Assembly: GCA_963800505.1 (NCBI GenBank)
Contig: CAWDBL010000004.1
Span: forward strand, 176,550-240,549
Reading direction: 5' to 3'
DNA: 64,000 nucleotides
From: Fodinibacter sp963800505
GTDB taxonomy: Bacteria > Actinomycetota > Actinomycetes > Actinomycetales > Dermatophilaceae
The translations under genes were made by a program, and so were the position numbers. Below the pieces are notes generated by a model. The model did no database searches. It saw only the letters and a program-made list of their open reading frames with translations, and had not been told where the DNA came from. This document shows, in pieces, positions 36,096 through 44,371 of this stretch. Numbering within the stretch: position 1 is the first letter of the stretch; every line of letters starts with the position of its first letter.

Positions 36096-36524
36096 TCAGG
36101 CCACCGGGACCGCAATGGGCCCCAGCGCGGTGAGTGACTCGGTGAACTCACGCATGTAGTTGACGAACGGCTCGGCGCAGACCGAGCAGATGGCGGCCAT
36201 CTTCAGCCGGCCCGGCTCCAGCCCGCGGTCCTTCATCAGCACCTGGGCCTGGGCCACGATCCGGGAGGTCCGCTGGGCACAGTCGGGGAGGAGTGCACAC
36301 TCCTCGCCATCGGAGGCGATGAAGACTCCGTCGATGCCCCGGTCGAACGCGTGCATGATCCAGGACGGCCGGATGCCGCTGCTGCACGGCATCGGGAGCG
36401 TCGAGATGGCCGACGAGTAGTGCAGGTGACGGCTTCCGGCGAGGTCGATTCCGGGGTCGGAGATGTTGTTGGTCGAGAAGACCAGGATGCTAGGAGTGAA
36501 CCCGGCATCCGAGGTGCCGGGCAC
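36096..36524 (-). CDS. MvhD/FlpD-like iron-sulfur electron-transfer protein
   Basis: 142 residues from GTG 36524. The order ILVFSTNNISDPGIDLAGS, ISTLPMPCSSGIRPSWIMHAFDRGIDGVFIASDGEECALLPDCAQRTSRI, and MAAICSVCAEPFVNYM follows the MvhD/hydrogenase delta-subunit family (PF02662-like). In methanogens and sulfate reducers this domain, free or fused to QmoB/HdrA, passes electrons to HdrA. Cys residues in PMPCSSG, EECALLPDC and SVC are candidate cluster ligands; the usual N-terminal CxWC is not present. It lies nine bases after TusA. Confidence 0.8.
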   Translation of the reverse strand: MPGTSDAGFTPSILVFSTNNISDPGIDLAGSRHLHYSSAISTLPMPCSSGIRPSWIMHAFDRGIDGVFIASDGEECALLPDCAQRTSRIVAQAQVLMKDRGLEPGRLKMAAICSVCAEPFVNYMREFTESLTALGPIAVPVA

Positions 36525-36533
36525 GACCGGACC

Positions 36534-36794
36534 TCACTTCGTCTTCCTGAGGAACAGCCTGAGGTAGCCGCCGTCCTCGAAGTGTCCGAGGTAGTCGTGG
36601 CCCAGCTTCTTGCACCAGGCCGGCATGTCCTTCAGAGTCCCGGAGTCGGTGGCCTGGACCTCCATGATGCCGCCGACGGGGACGGCGCCGATGCCCTTCT
36701 TGGCGGCGAGGATGGGGCCCGGGCAGGAGGTTCCGCGCGCGTCGACGACGCTGTCGGCCGTGAGGTGCATGAGTTCATCGGTGGTGACGGACAT
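36534..36794 (-). CDS. tusA: TusA/SirA-family sulfur carrier protein
   Basis: 86 residues from ATG 36794, preceded by AAGGATT. The defining motif VDARGTSCPGPILAAKKGIG carries the persulfide Cys in CPxP. The fold continues GGIMEVQATDSGTLKDMPAWCKKLGHDYLGHFEDGGYLRLFLRK, with the TusA DP/DSGTLKDMPAWC helix. It carries sulfane sulfur to DsrE and Hdr-type partners. It is the first gene of the operon; a CsoR/CstR-type palindrome lies about 300 bases upstream. Confidence 0.93.
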   Translation of the reverse strand: MSVTTDELMHLTADSVVDARGTSCPGPILAAKKGIGAVPVGGIMEVQATDSGTLKDMPAWCKKLGHDYLGHFEDGGYLRLFLRKTK

Positions 36795-37425
36795 GGTGAA
36801 TCCTTCTCGTACGTCGGCGCGCTGGTGCGCCGGTGGGCGGCTGGTCAGCCAGGTGGACCATGTGCCGGCGGGACAGGCGCTCACCGGCAGGGCGGTCAAC
36901 CAGGCGCAGCGCCACAGCTGGACTCGCGGCTGCGGTGCGTACGAGGCGCGGAGCAGCGACGGACCGGGTGCAGGCCGAGGAAACCGCACGCGAAGTTCTG
37001 AGACTGGAACACGACCCTGGTGGCATGGCGCGAACCGCCCTGCACCACTGTTGATCTGGGACCGTGAGTCACGCCCCCACTCTTGCATGAATACCCCCGG
37101 GGGTAGTCAGAACACTTTGTGACTGTGGGCACAAGCGCTGCCGTCGAGCCGCTGTCGAAGGCGCGGCACGGCACGGCCGAGTACGGGAAGCTTCGCACTG
37201 TCGTTTCCCGGCGTCGGTGTACGAGCGCACCCGGCAAGGCGGGGTGCACCTGCTCGTGGGCATGCAGCTGGCCCTGGCCGGCATCCTGTTCGCCTGGGTG
37301 ATCGCCGGCCACGACCCCGGGCCCGCGACGCCTCATGAGTCTCACTTCGAGCATGACAACTCCTCCGCTGTAGTCGCACAGACGCTGTGGACTCAACAGA
37401 GCGAGCCCGAGGTTAGCCTTCCTGT
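36795..37425. other. Divergent intergenic region upstream of the sulfur operon
   Basis: About 630 bases between TusA (minus) and the DDN-like gene (plus). It contains the CsoR/CstR-type palindrome at 37091-37106. 36795-37080 has Arg/Pro-rich open frames on the minus strand that I do not accept as genes; it may be a long leader or a decayed gene. Plus-strand 37217-37330 encodes a short hydrophobic stretch (HLLVGMQLALAGILFAWVIAGH) that could be a one-TM peptide. Confidence 0.4.
37091..37106. promoter_or_regulatory. CsoR/CstR-type operator
   Basis: ATACCCCCGGGGGTAG contains a perfect 14-bp inverted repeat, TACCCCC/GGGGGTA, at 37092-37105. CsoR-family repressors bind G-tract palindromes of this kind; the CstR branch senses persulfides and controls TusA/DsrE/rhodanese genes. 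Its place ahead of a TusA-DsrE-Hdr operon points to CstR-like control. No CsoR/CstR gene is seen in this window. Confidence 0.7.
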
Positions 37426-37887
37426 GTGGCCTCCGTGCTCAACACGATCGGTGCGTACCTACTCACCACGCCTCGCCTTGCGCGAGCGCCGATCTGGCTC
37501 TACCGGCACCGGTTGGGCTGGCTGATGGGTCCGCGTGTTCTGATGCTGGAGCACCGAGGACGTACCTCGGGTGCGGAGCGGTTCGTGTGTCTCGAGGTCG
37601 TCGACCGACCCGGCAGCAACGCGATCATTGTTGCGAGCGGGTTCGGCGCTCGGGCTCAGTGGTACCGCAACCTGCAGGCGAACCCCACCTGCCGCGTCAG
37701 CGTGGGACGGAGCAGGCGCGTACCGGCTCGGGCGCGATTGATGTCCGACGATGAGTCAGCGGCCACGCTAGCGCGGTACCAGCACGCCCATCCGCGAGCG
37801 TGGCGCAGGCTACGGGGCGTCATCGAAGAGGCGCTCGACCAGCAAGTGATCGGTGTGCCGATGGTTGAACTGCGGCTGCGGCCCTGA
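37426..37887 (+). CDS. DDN-like deazaflavin(F420)-dependent nitroreductase/quinone reductase family protein
   Basis: 153 residues from GTG 37426. The split beta-barrel family signature is visible: LGWLMGPRVLMLEHRGRTSGAERFVCLEVVDRPG, IIVASGFGARAQWYRNLQANPTCRVSVG, and a C-terminal VPMVELRL. The RGRTSG and GF...WY.NL.ANP motifs are characteristic of the DUF385/DDN family, which uses F420H2 or binds heme/FMN. It is divergent from the sulfur operon. A link to quinone chemistry is possible but not shown. Confidence 0.88.
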   Translation: MASVLNTIGAYLLTTPRLARAPIWLYRHRLGWLMGPRVLMLEHRGRTSGAERFVCLEVVDRPGSNAIIVASGFGARAQWYRNLQANPTCRVSVGRSRRVPARARLMSDDESAATLARYQHAHPRAWRRLRGVIEEALDQQVIGVPMVELRLRP

Positions 37888-38009
37888 TCAGGAGTGCCGT
37901 CCACCCGGCGCGATTGCCCAGGAGTGAGCCGGTCGTCGGATGCGAAGTGAGGCCGGAGCACTCGTCCACCAGGTGTTACCCGGCGGCGTGACGAGCCCGA
38001 GTCGCGGCG

Positions 38010-38399
38010 CTATGACGTGGGCCCCAGGCGGGCGGCCAACCAGCCAGCGATGTCGGGCACGTCGAGCCGGCCGGATGCCGCGCTTAGCATCAGCTCCTCT
38101 GCTTCGTCGACGCTGTAGGTCAGGTCGTGCCCGTTCATCAAACAGAACACGCGGGTCGCGGACCAGGCGAGCCGCTTGTTTCCATCCACCAGCGCATGGT
38201 TGCGAACTAGCGAATGAAGCAGCGCCGCGGCCTTGTCTGTAAACGTCGGATATGCGTCGTCGCCGAAGACGGTGACGTGTGGGCGCCCCGCAGCCGCTGC
38301 CAGCAAGCCGGCATCGCGGATGGCTACCTGGTCCATGACACCAGCAGCGATCTCGAGCAGATCCTCCACAGAGAGGTAGTCGATCTCCTGGCTGCTCAC
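38010..38399 (-). CDS. doc: Doc-type toxin (Fic fold) of a type II toxin-antitoxin pair
   Basis: 129 residues. The Fic/Doc motif reads HALVDGNKRLAW (HxFxDGN-like with Leu at the Phe position), with the preceding TDKAAALLHSLVRN helix. The N-terminal YLSVEDLLEIAAGVMDQ and RDAGLLAAAAGRPHVTVFG match Doc. Doc toxins phosphorylate EF-Tu; the short Fic motif lacking the second G.G/NGRxxR part is typical. Start overlaps the antitoxin stop by four bases. Confidence 0.9.
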   Translation of the reverse strand: MSSQEIDYLSVEDLLEIAAGVMDQVAIRDAGLLAAAAGRPHVTVFGDDAYPTFTDKAAALLHSLVRNHALVDGNKRLAWSATRVFCLMNGHDLTYSVDEAEELMLSAASGRLDVPDIAGWLAARLGPTS

Positions 38400-38593
38400 T
38401 TGCTGAGGCGCTCGAGCAGCTCGGCGTCCTCACTGCGCACACGCTGGATCGCGTTCAGCAGTCGCTGGGGTCGTTCCGACACGTACTGGGCGATCGCCGT
38501 CTTGGCGACTTCCTGCATGGAGCGGCCCTCCTGCTCGGCCTTGGCGCGTAGCGCATCGCTCTCTGAGTCCGTGAGCCGGAGGTTCATCGCCAT
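38396..38593 (-). CDS. Antitoxin partner of Doc, ribbon-helix-helix-like
   Basis: 65 residues. NLRLTDSESDALRAKAEQEGRSMQEVAKTAIAQYVSE has the strand-helix-helix pattern of RHH/CopG-type antitoxins. The C-terminal tail RLLNAIQRVRSEDAELLERLSK would bind and neutralise the toxin. Its stop overlaps the toxin start (ATGA). Cognate autorepression is expected. The upstream palindromes are not clear. Confidence 0.8.
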   Translation of the reverse strand: MAMNLRLTDSESDALRAKAEQEGRSMQEVAKTAIAQYVSERPQRLLNAIQRVRSEDAELLERLSK

Positions 38594-38665
38594 TCATGAA
38601 TGGTACTACGGCGGTACCGCGCGATCTGGGCTGCAGACCTGAGCCACCGCGATACTGGCGGCTGC

Positions 38666-39622
38666 TCATACGACGGCGACGTAGGCGGTGAGGAAGTGCA
38701 CGGCGTGCCGGTCGAGGTTGCCTCGGGCGCGGTCGTAGTGCTCTGTGGTCCTGGGGTCGGCGTGGCGGGCCAGGATCTGCGCATCGCGTAGCGGCACCCC
38801 GGCATCCAAAGCGTTGGTGATCGCGGCGTGCCGCAGTGAGTGCGGGCTGATGTGCCTGGAGATGCCGGCGGCCTTGGCGATCCGGGTGACCATCCGGTAG
38901 GCGTCGCGTCGGTCGATCGGCTGCCCGGACAGGGGCCGCAGCACCAGCGGTCCGCTGGTGCGTTCACCGCCGCAGGCCTCCAGCACGCGCAGGACCTCGA
39001 CGGTGACCGGCATGGTGGCGGGCTTGTTGCCCTTGCCCACCAGGTGCAGGACCCGGTGGCCGCGCAGGGAGTCGGCGTAGTCCTCGATGCGCACCGCCGC
39101 CGCCTCGGAGGCGCGCAGGGCGTTGATCCCGAGCAGGTACGCCAAGGCGCCGTGGTGGACTGTGACGGTCTGGGCGACCTGCAGGAACCGGATCAGCTCG
39201 AGCCGGTCCAGGCCCTGGGTGCGGGACTCGTCACGCTGCACCTTCGGCAGCCGGGCGTACACCGCCGGGTCCGCGGGGGATGAGACCGTCGATGTGCGCG
39301 AACCGGAAGAACCCACGCACGCCGTTCATCATCGACACCACCGATGAGTCCATCAGGCCGCGCTCGCCCAAACTGCGGATGTACTGCTCGACGTGCGCGC
39401 GCTGGACCCCCACCAGCGGTCGAGCCCGTTGCGCTCACACCAGGCGAACCACTCCCTCAGCTGGAACTGGTACAGGTGGTGGCTTCGCCCCGAGTAGCGG
39501 GCCAGGAACGAGACCGCCGCAAGCTGGGCGGTCGACATCGTTGCGGGCTGGAACGGGAACAGAGCAGTGGGAGTGGACAAGGGGATCACCTCACGCGGCG
39601 ACCCCTCAGAGGCCCACGCCAC
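38666..39622 (-). pseudogene. Tyrosine recombinase/integrase, two compensating frameshifts
   Basis: The core-binding part starts in one frame (TAQLAAVSFLARYSGRSHHL then WFAWCERNGLDR), moves frame near 39412 (VGVQRAHVEQYIRSLGERGL, VVSMMNGVRGFFRFAHIDGL) and returns near 39280 (ADPAVYARLPKVQRDESRTQ). The catalytic part is complete: Arg in LGINALRASEAAAVRIED, HSLRHAAITNALDAGVPLRDAQILARHADPRTTEHYDRAR with H-x-x-R, His and the Tyr nucleophile. Translation without the shifts stops early, so it is broken or the sequence carries two indels. It lies between a toxin-antitoxin pair and an IS110 element, as on mobile islands. Confidence 0.8.
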
Positions 39623-39996
39623 GCCCGCCGCTACCGCGGCCAGGCACTCGAACCATCCGAAGGTAAGCCCGAGCCCGCCTGCGCGCTAGCGCCTACTGGC
39701 GGCGAAGAGACCAGCCTATGGGGACGAAGTCAAGGGGCTTGGTTTTGTTGATTTGTGCAGGGGAGGTCGGCTCGCCGGGTTCGCCGGCGGGCTGGTTTGG
39801 TGTGCGGGGTGCGTCGTTGGCGTGGCAGGGGGCCTCGCGCCCGTCTCCGGCCCTACGTAGCGGGCAAGCGGGTTGTTCCCGACAGCCTTCATCCGGGCTT
39901 TGGTGGAGACGGGCGGGGCTGCCCATGGTCTCTTGCGGGATGTGATCCCGACGCAAAGGCGGGCTCGCCCCGTCCGGTCAGCTACGGCGCCTTGGG
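39623..39996. other. Non-coding flank downstream of the IS110 transposase
   Basis: About 370 bases with no gene. IS110/IS1111 elements keep a structured bridge (seeker) RNA in a non-coding end. The stretch 39712-39996 next to the transposase 3' end is a candidate place for such an RNA or for the element end. I cannot define the exact end. Confidence 0.3.
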
Positions 39997-41373
39997 TTAT
40001 GCGGCAGCGGCGGCTCCCTTCGCTGGCCCCTCGGGGCAGCCGCTGGCGATGGCGGGGTCCCAGGGCGTGCCGGTGGTCAGGACGGCGTGGAGCTGACGCA
40101 GCAGGCTGCCGGCGACCGCGACCCGGGCCTGGGTGGGGGTGAGCTTGTTGTCGGCGCGGCCGGTCAGGTGCGCGTACCGGGCGGCGAGCACGGGGTTGTT
40201 CCGCAACGCGGCCCACACCGCTCGCCACGCCGCGAGGCGGAGCTGGGGGCGGCCTCGTCCGCTGATGCCGGTCTTGCCCTGGTAGGTGCCTGAGGCGTTG
40301 TCGCGGGGGCACAGCCCGGCGTGCTTGACCAGCGCCCGGGCGCTGGTGAACCGGTTCGGGTCGCCGGTCTCGGCGAGGATGGCGGCGGCGCCGACCGCGG
40401 ACAGCCCGGGGATGCTGGTCGCCAGGCCGGTCAGGGCGAGCTCGTCGAGGACCGCAACCATGCGGGTCTCGACGAGGGCGATCTCGGCGCGGGCGTGGGC
40501 CAGGTCGGCCAGCGCGAACCGGGTCCGTTCCAGCGCGCCGGCGCGCTGGTCGGCCACACCAGCCGCGACCCGGGCCGGGTCGGTTGCGGCGTCGAAGACG
40601 GCCCGCACGATCTTGGCGTACCAGCGGGTCGCACCATGGCTGGCGACCTCACGGCGCACCGCCGCGGCGAACCGGGCCCAGCCCCAACGGCGGACCACGC
40701 TCAAGTCGCCGCTGGCGCCAACCCGGTCCAAGACCACCGTCATCGCGGCCAGCCAGCTCTTGGACTTCATCGGCTTGCCGGCGGCTTCCAGCGTCGCCGG
40801 CCAGGCGCACTCGAGCAGGTCAGCGACCTGCTGACGTGCGGCCGTGGCATCGGTGACCAGGGCGGCCCGGCGGGCGCCGAGGTGCCGCAGCCGCGCCCAC
40901 ACCGGGTCGGCCCGCTCGGGCAGATAGCAACGCAGCTCGGTGACCAGCCGGGCGATGATCATCGCGTCGGTCTCGTCGCTCTTGTTGTGGGTGAAGTCCT
41001 CGCTCTCTCGAGCCCGGTGCACCAGCAAAGGCTGCACACACACCAGCCTGACGCCCAGTCCCGCGGCGATCTGGTCCAACACCCGCCACCGGTGCCCGGT
41101 CGGCTCGCACGCGACCACGACCGAGGAGAACCCCGCCGCCGTGGCCTGGGCCAGCCCCCACGACACGGCCTCGGCCAGCTGCCACGCCTTGGCCTTCACC
41201 GTGCGGCGGGCCAACACCCGCGAATCCTGGTCGGTCAACGCGCACACCTGCTTGTCAGCGGCGAGGTCGAACGCGAGCACCGCGCTCTCGCGGGTGATCA
41301 CAGCCCGCAACTCCGCAAGCCTGTCGTTGCGGCGGCGGTCTCCACGAGAGAGCCGACGGCTACCTTTGGACAT
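39997..41373 (-). CDS. IS110-family transposase
   Basis: 458 residues from ATG 41373, with AGGAGG upstream. The N-terminal RuvC-like DEDD domain is visible in VLAFDLAADKQVCAL, VACEPTGHRWRVLDQ, and NKSDETDAMIIARLV. The C-terminal transposase_20 domain has IPGLSAVGAAAILAETGDPNRFTSARALVKHAGLCPRDNASGTYQGKTGISGRGRPQLR with the conserved Ser. Such enzymes use a bridge RNA to choose target and donor. The gene appears intact. The ribosome site is buried in a hairpin. Confidence 0.93.
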   Translation of the reverse strand: MSKGSRRLSRGDRRRNDRLAELRAVITRESAVLAFDLAADKQVCALTDQDSRVLARRTVKAKAWQLAEAVSWGLAQATAAGFSSVVVACEPTGHRWRVLDQIAAGLGVRLVCVQPLLVHRARESEDFTHNKSDETDAMIIARLVTELRCYLPERADPVWARLRHLGARRAALVTDATAARQQVADLLECAWPATLEAAGKPMKSKSWLAAMTVVLDRVGASGDLSVVRRWGWARFAAAVRREVASHGATRWYAKIVRAVFDAATDPARVAAGVADQRAGALERTRFALADLAHARAEIALVETRMVAVLDELALTGLATSIPGLSAVGAAAILAETGDPNRFTSARALVKHAGLCPRDNASGTYQGKTGISGRGRPQLRLAAWRAVWAALRNNPVLAARYAHLTGRADNKLTPTQARVAVAGSLLRQLHAVLTTGTPWDPAIASGCPEGPAKGAAAAA

Positions 41374-41374
41374 T

Positions 41375-41433
41375 GCATCCTCCTGATGAGTGGTCTGGGA
41401 CACCAAGCCCGTCAAACCCCATCAGGGGGATGC
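41375..41433 (-). promoter_or_regulatory. Hairpin enclosing the Shine-Dalgarno of the IS110 transposase
   Basis: Plus-strand arms GCATCCTCCTGATG (41375-41388) and CATCAGGGGGATGC (41420-41433) pair over 14 bp with a single non-Watson-Crick position. In the mRNA the arm next to the start contains AGGAGG, one base-step before ATG 41373. Folding would hide the ribosome site and keep transposase translation low, especially on read-through transcripts. Confidence 0.65.
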
Positions 41434-41534
41434 GCTCGAGCCCCGGCCAACACGCTCAGGTAGTTACTACGCACCCATGTCGGTCGCGCACCGCGGGTCC
41501 TGGACAAGATGTTCGGGCCTGCGATAATTCGGAG

Positions 41535-42362
41535 ATGAGCGGGGCCGTGCAGCGGTACGTGGCGTTCTCGGATCGTCCCGACGGTGGCAACCCTGCCGGC
41601 GTCGTGCTCGATGCCGCCGGGTTGAGTGACGATCGCATGCTCGCGATCGCTGCCGAACTTGGCTACAGCGAGACTGCCTTCCTGTCCGGTACCGACATCC
41701 GCTACTTCTCCCCACTGGCCGAGGTCCCGTTCTGCGGACACGCGACGATCGCGACGGCGGTGGCGCTGGCAGAACGCGACGGGCCCGGCGAGGTCGTCCT
41801 GGCCACGGCCGGCGGCCCGGTGCCCGTCACGACCCGGCGCGATGATGACGGTGGCATCCTGGCCACGCTCACCAGCGTGCCAGCGCGCATCCGCGACATC
41901 GCACCGGCAGATCTGCAGGAGCTGCTCTCGTCAATCGGCTGGGAGGCCGCTGACCTCGACCCCACATTGCCGCCACGCATTGGCTACGCCGGCGCCTGGC
42001 ATCCCGTGATCGCTGCGGCCACCCGCCAGCGCCTCTCCGAGTTGGACTACGACTTCGACCGGCTGGCGACACTCATGGCCGCGCGCGGATGGACGACGAT
42101 CCAGCTGGTCTGGCGCGAGGCCGAGACGCGTTTCCACTCGCGTAACCCGTTCCCGCCGGGCGGCGTCGTCGAGGACCCCGCGACCGGGGCCGCCGCCGCT
42201 GCACTGGGCGCCTACCTGCGCGACCTCCACCTCGTGCCGGTACCCGCCACCGTCACCATCCATCAGGGTGAGGACCTCGGCCGACCCGGCCAGCTCATCG
42301 TCGATATCCGCGCCGACCGGGCCGAGATCGAGGTCACCGGCACCGCCGTCGCGATCATGTGA
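41535..42362 (+). CDS. PhzF-family isomerase/epimerase
   Basis: 275 residues from ATG 41535. Family features: RYVAFSDRPDGGNPAGVVLDA with the GNP motif, AELGYSETAFL with the catalytic Glu, RYFSPLAEVPFCGHATIATA with GHAT, and RNPFPPGGVVEDPATGAAAAALGAYL with the second-domain DPATGSA motif. PhzF proteins adopt the diaminopimelate-epimerase fold and act as isomerases. No phenazine operon is present, so the substrate is not known. Confidence 0.92.
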   Translation: MSGAVQRYVAFSDRPDGGNPAGVVLDAAGLSDDRMLAIAAELGYSETAFLSGTDIRYFSPLAEVPFCGHATIATAVALAERDGPGEVVLATAGGPVPVTTRRDDDGGILATLTSVPARIRDIAPADLQELLSSIGWEAADLDPTLPPRIGYAGAWHPVIAAATRQRLSELDYDFDRLATLMAARGWTTIQLVWREAETRFHSRNPFPPGGVVEDPATGAAAAALGAYLRDLHLVPVPATVTIHQGEDLGRPGQLIVDIRADRAEIEVTGTAVAIM

Positions 42363-42513
42363 CGCGAACTACGAGGCGGCGTTCGGGAGCCGCCCGACAG
42401 CTCTACGAATCGGCGACGTGGACCATCACGCGTAACAGTCTCGGACAGATGCGGCGGAAGGACTCATCTTCTCAGTCAACGCGCGGGCAACGCTTCGCGG
42501 CGATCAGCTCTGG

Positions 42514-43500
42514 CTAGTTCCGGTCGCTCGAGGGGGCGCGATCCCATTCGACCGGCAGGTGTCCCAGTCGGTGCAGTGGGCGCGCTGCGGTCCACACGGG
42601 CGGCCCGGCACGTCGCAATCCGGCCAAGCCCTCCATCACCCGGAGCGCAGTGACCCCTGTGATCAGCTTGGCAACCGACGAACCCAGGCACGCGTGCTGC
42701 CCCACGAAGAAGGTCAGGTGACGGTTGGGCGTGCGGGCGGGGTCGAAGTCATCGGGCTGCACGAACTCCTGCGGGTCGCGGTTGGCCGCGGCCAAGTAGT
42801 AGGTGCTCCAGCGCTCGTCGTCGTGGACGTCTGCACTCAGGGTGTACGTGACCGGTGACAGAAGTCGAGCGCTCTCCTCCACCACCTGGTCGAGCGTGAC
42901 GTCGCCGCTTCGCAGCGACGTCAGGGTGTCGGGATGGTCCAATAGCAGTCCGATCGTGCCCGCGACCAGCGTCGGGGTGTTGCTGAAGGCGTTGCTCAGC
43001 AGGAACATGCAGTTCGCGGCGACGTCCCGCCATTCCTCCTGATCCCCCAGCGAGGAGCGGACCAGGTCGGTGAGGAAGTCGTGCTGGGGCTGTGCTCGGC
43101 GGTGCGCCAGGTAACCCTCGAAGGTGTCCATGATCTGTGCGCCCGCGGCTTCGCCCTGCTTCGCCCAGTAGGGGTCGCGCTGTCGCGGCACGGCCTCCTC
43201 GAACACCAGGATCAACCGCGCGAGCTCCTCCCGGTCACTGTCGGGCACGCCCATCGTGTCGCAGATCAGCGGGAACGTGATCCGCTGGGCGAGATCGGTG
43301 ACGAGGTCCATCTCGCCGCGGGGAGCTACCGCCTCGAGGACCTCATCGACTCGCTTTTCGATGTTCGCGCGGAAGGACTCGGCCTGTTGGGGACCGAAGT
43401 ATCCCGAGAATCGACGCCGGAGCTGGTGGTGCTTGTCGCCGCGGGTGTAGATCATCCACCGCCGGAAAACATCGCCAATGGGCTGGTCCTCAGGCAGTAG
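42514..43500 (-). pseudogene. Cytochrome P450 lacking its N-terminus
   Basis: From about 43500 the frame reads LLPEDQPIGDVFRRWMIYTR, GDKHHQLRRRF (helix C), the I-helix region LLSNAFSNTPTLVAGTIGLLL, the K-helix ExxR in VVEESARLLSP, DVHDDERWSTYYLAAANRDPQEF and the heme loop TFFVGQHACLGSSVAKL with the Cys ligand. The first about 65-75 residues typical of bacterial P450s and any start codon are missing. Upstream residues are unrelated shadow. At 43500-43506 it meets a TetR gene on the other strand that is also missing its N-terminus. Confidence 0.75.
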
Positions 43501-43505
43501 GGGGG

Positions 43506-44066
43506 TGGGAGGCGGGCATTGCCGAGGGCACGATCTTCCATCTGTTCGGCAGCAAGGCCGGCCTGCTGCTAGCCGCGCTGCAGCGCCTGGTGCCGGACCG
43601 CGAGTTGGGATCCGAATGGGCTCGCCAAGCCCGGGCTTCATCAGACCCCGTCGAGGTCGTGGACTTGTTCTGTCGCACGGGGTCCCGCGTTGCAGAGGAC
43701 GCGTTGCCGCTGGTGCGGGTGTTCGTTCAGGGCGCTGCGGTTGACGGGATGGTTGCGACCGCGTGGCGTGACCAGGAGAACTTCCGGCTGGATGGGCAGA
43801 CATGGCTGCTCGATGTTCTCCAGGAGAAAGGCTGGCTCCGTCGAGACCGAGCAGTCGACCATCTCGCGCGCGACTTGTGGATCCTCGCTGCACCGGAGAC
43901 GTGGATCAAGTGCCTCGACTCCGGCATGGATGAATCCCATATCCAGCGCTGGCTGTGCGGAGCTTTGTGCACGCTTCTCCTCGATCCCGCCGCTTGGCCG
44001 CGCAACCGTGATGATGACCACTCCATGGCTGGCAACGCACCCCGCCCACAACAACCTCGGGGATAG
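43506..44066 (+). pseudogene. TetR-family regulator lacking its N-terminus
   Basis: The frame opens with WEAGIAEGTIFHLFGSKAGL, the recognition-helix end of a TetR HTH (AGVAEGTIFHHF.SK.GLL), and continues through a ligand domain (LVRVFVQGAAVDGMVATAWRDQENF ... ESHIQRWLCGALCTLLLDP) to 44066. Helices 1 and 2 of the HTH and the start codon are absent. It was probably the divergent regulator of the P450 gene; one deletion seems to have removed the promoter region and both 5' ends. Confidence 0.7.
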
Positions 44067-44141
44067 CGCGGCAGTCGTCGTCGACACCCTGGTTGCGCGA
44101 TGACCGCGCGATGGTCGTCTTGATCGTGGTTGGTTCGGCGG

Positions 44142-44299
44142 GTGGTGATCACACGGATCGGGCCAGCTGACTGGGAGCGGTTCCGAGACGTGCGCCTGGC
44201 GTCGCTGTCCGAGCGCCTGCCGCCTTCGGCTCGCGCTATGCCGACTGGGTCGATGCTCCGGCGGAGCCCTGGAAGCGCGACTTACGCAGATGCCGCTGA
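44142..44299 (+). pseudogene. N-terminal GNAT acetyltransferase fragment with a frameshift
   Basis: GTG 44142 starts VVITRIGPADWERFRDVRLA then SLSER. Near 44215 the frame shifts to AFGSRYADWVDAPAEPWKRD and stops at 44297-44299. The DWE.FR..RLASL.E.P.AFGS.Y pattern is the start of many GNATs. The acetyl-CoA site is gone. 44300-44371 has nothing. Confidence 0.55.
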
Positions 44300-44371
44300 C
44301 GCTCCATCGCTATGCCCCACCCCCCGAAATGACCGTGACAATGCCCCCGGCCCTCTGGGAGGCTGAAAGGC

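Noticed and set aside
36795..37088. N-terminal extension of TusA to 37088
   Set aside because: The added residues are Arg/Pro-rich and the ATG at 36794 has a proper ribosome site and the usual TusA start.
42514..43893. Full-length 459-codon P450 from 43893
   Set aside because: The first about 130 codons are low-complexity antisense of the TetR gene; P450 similarity begins only near 43500.
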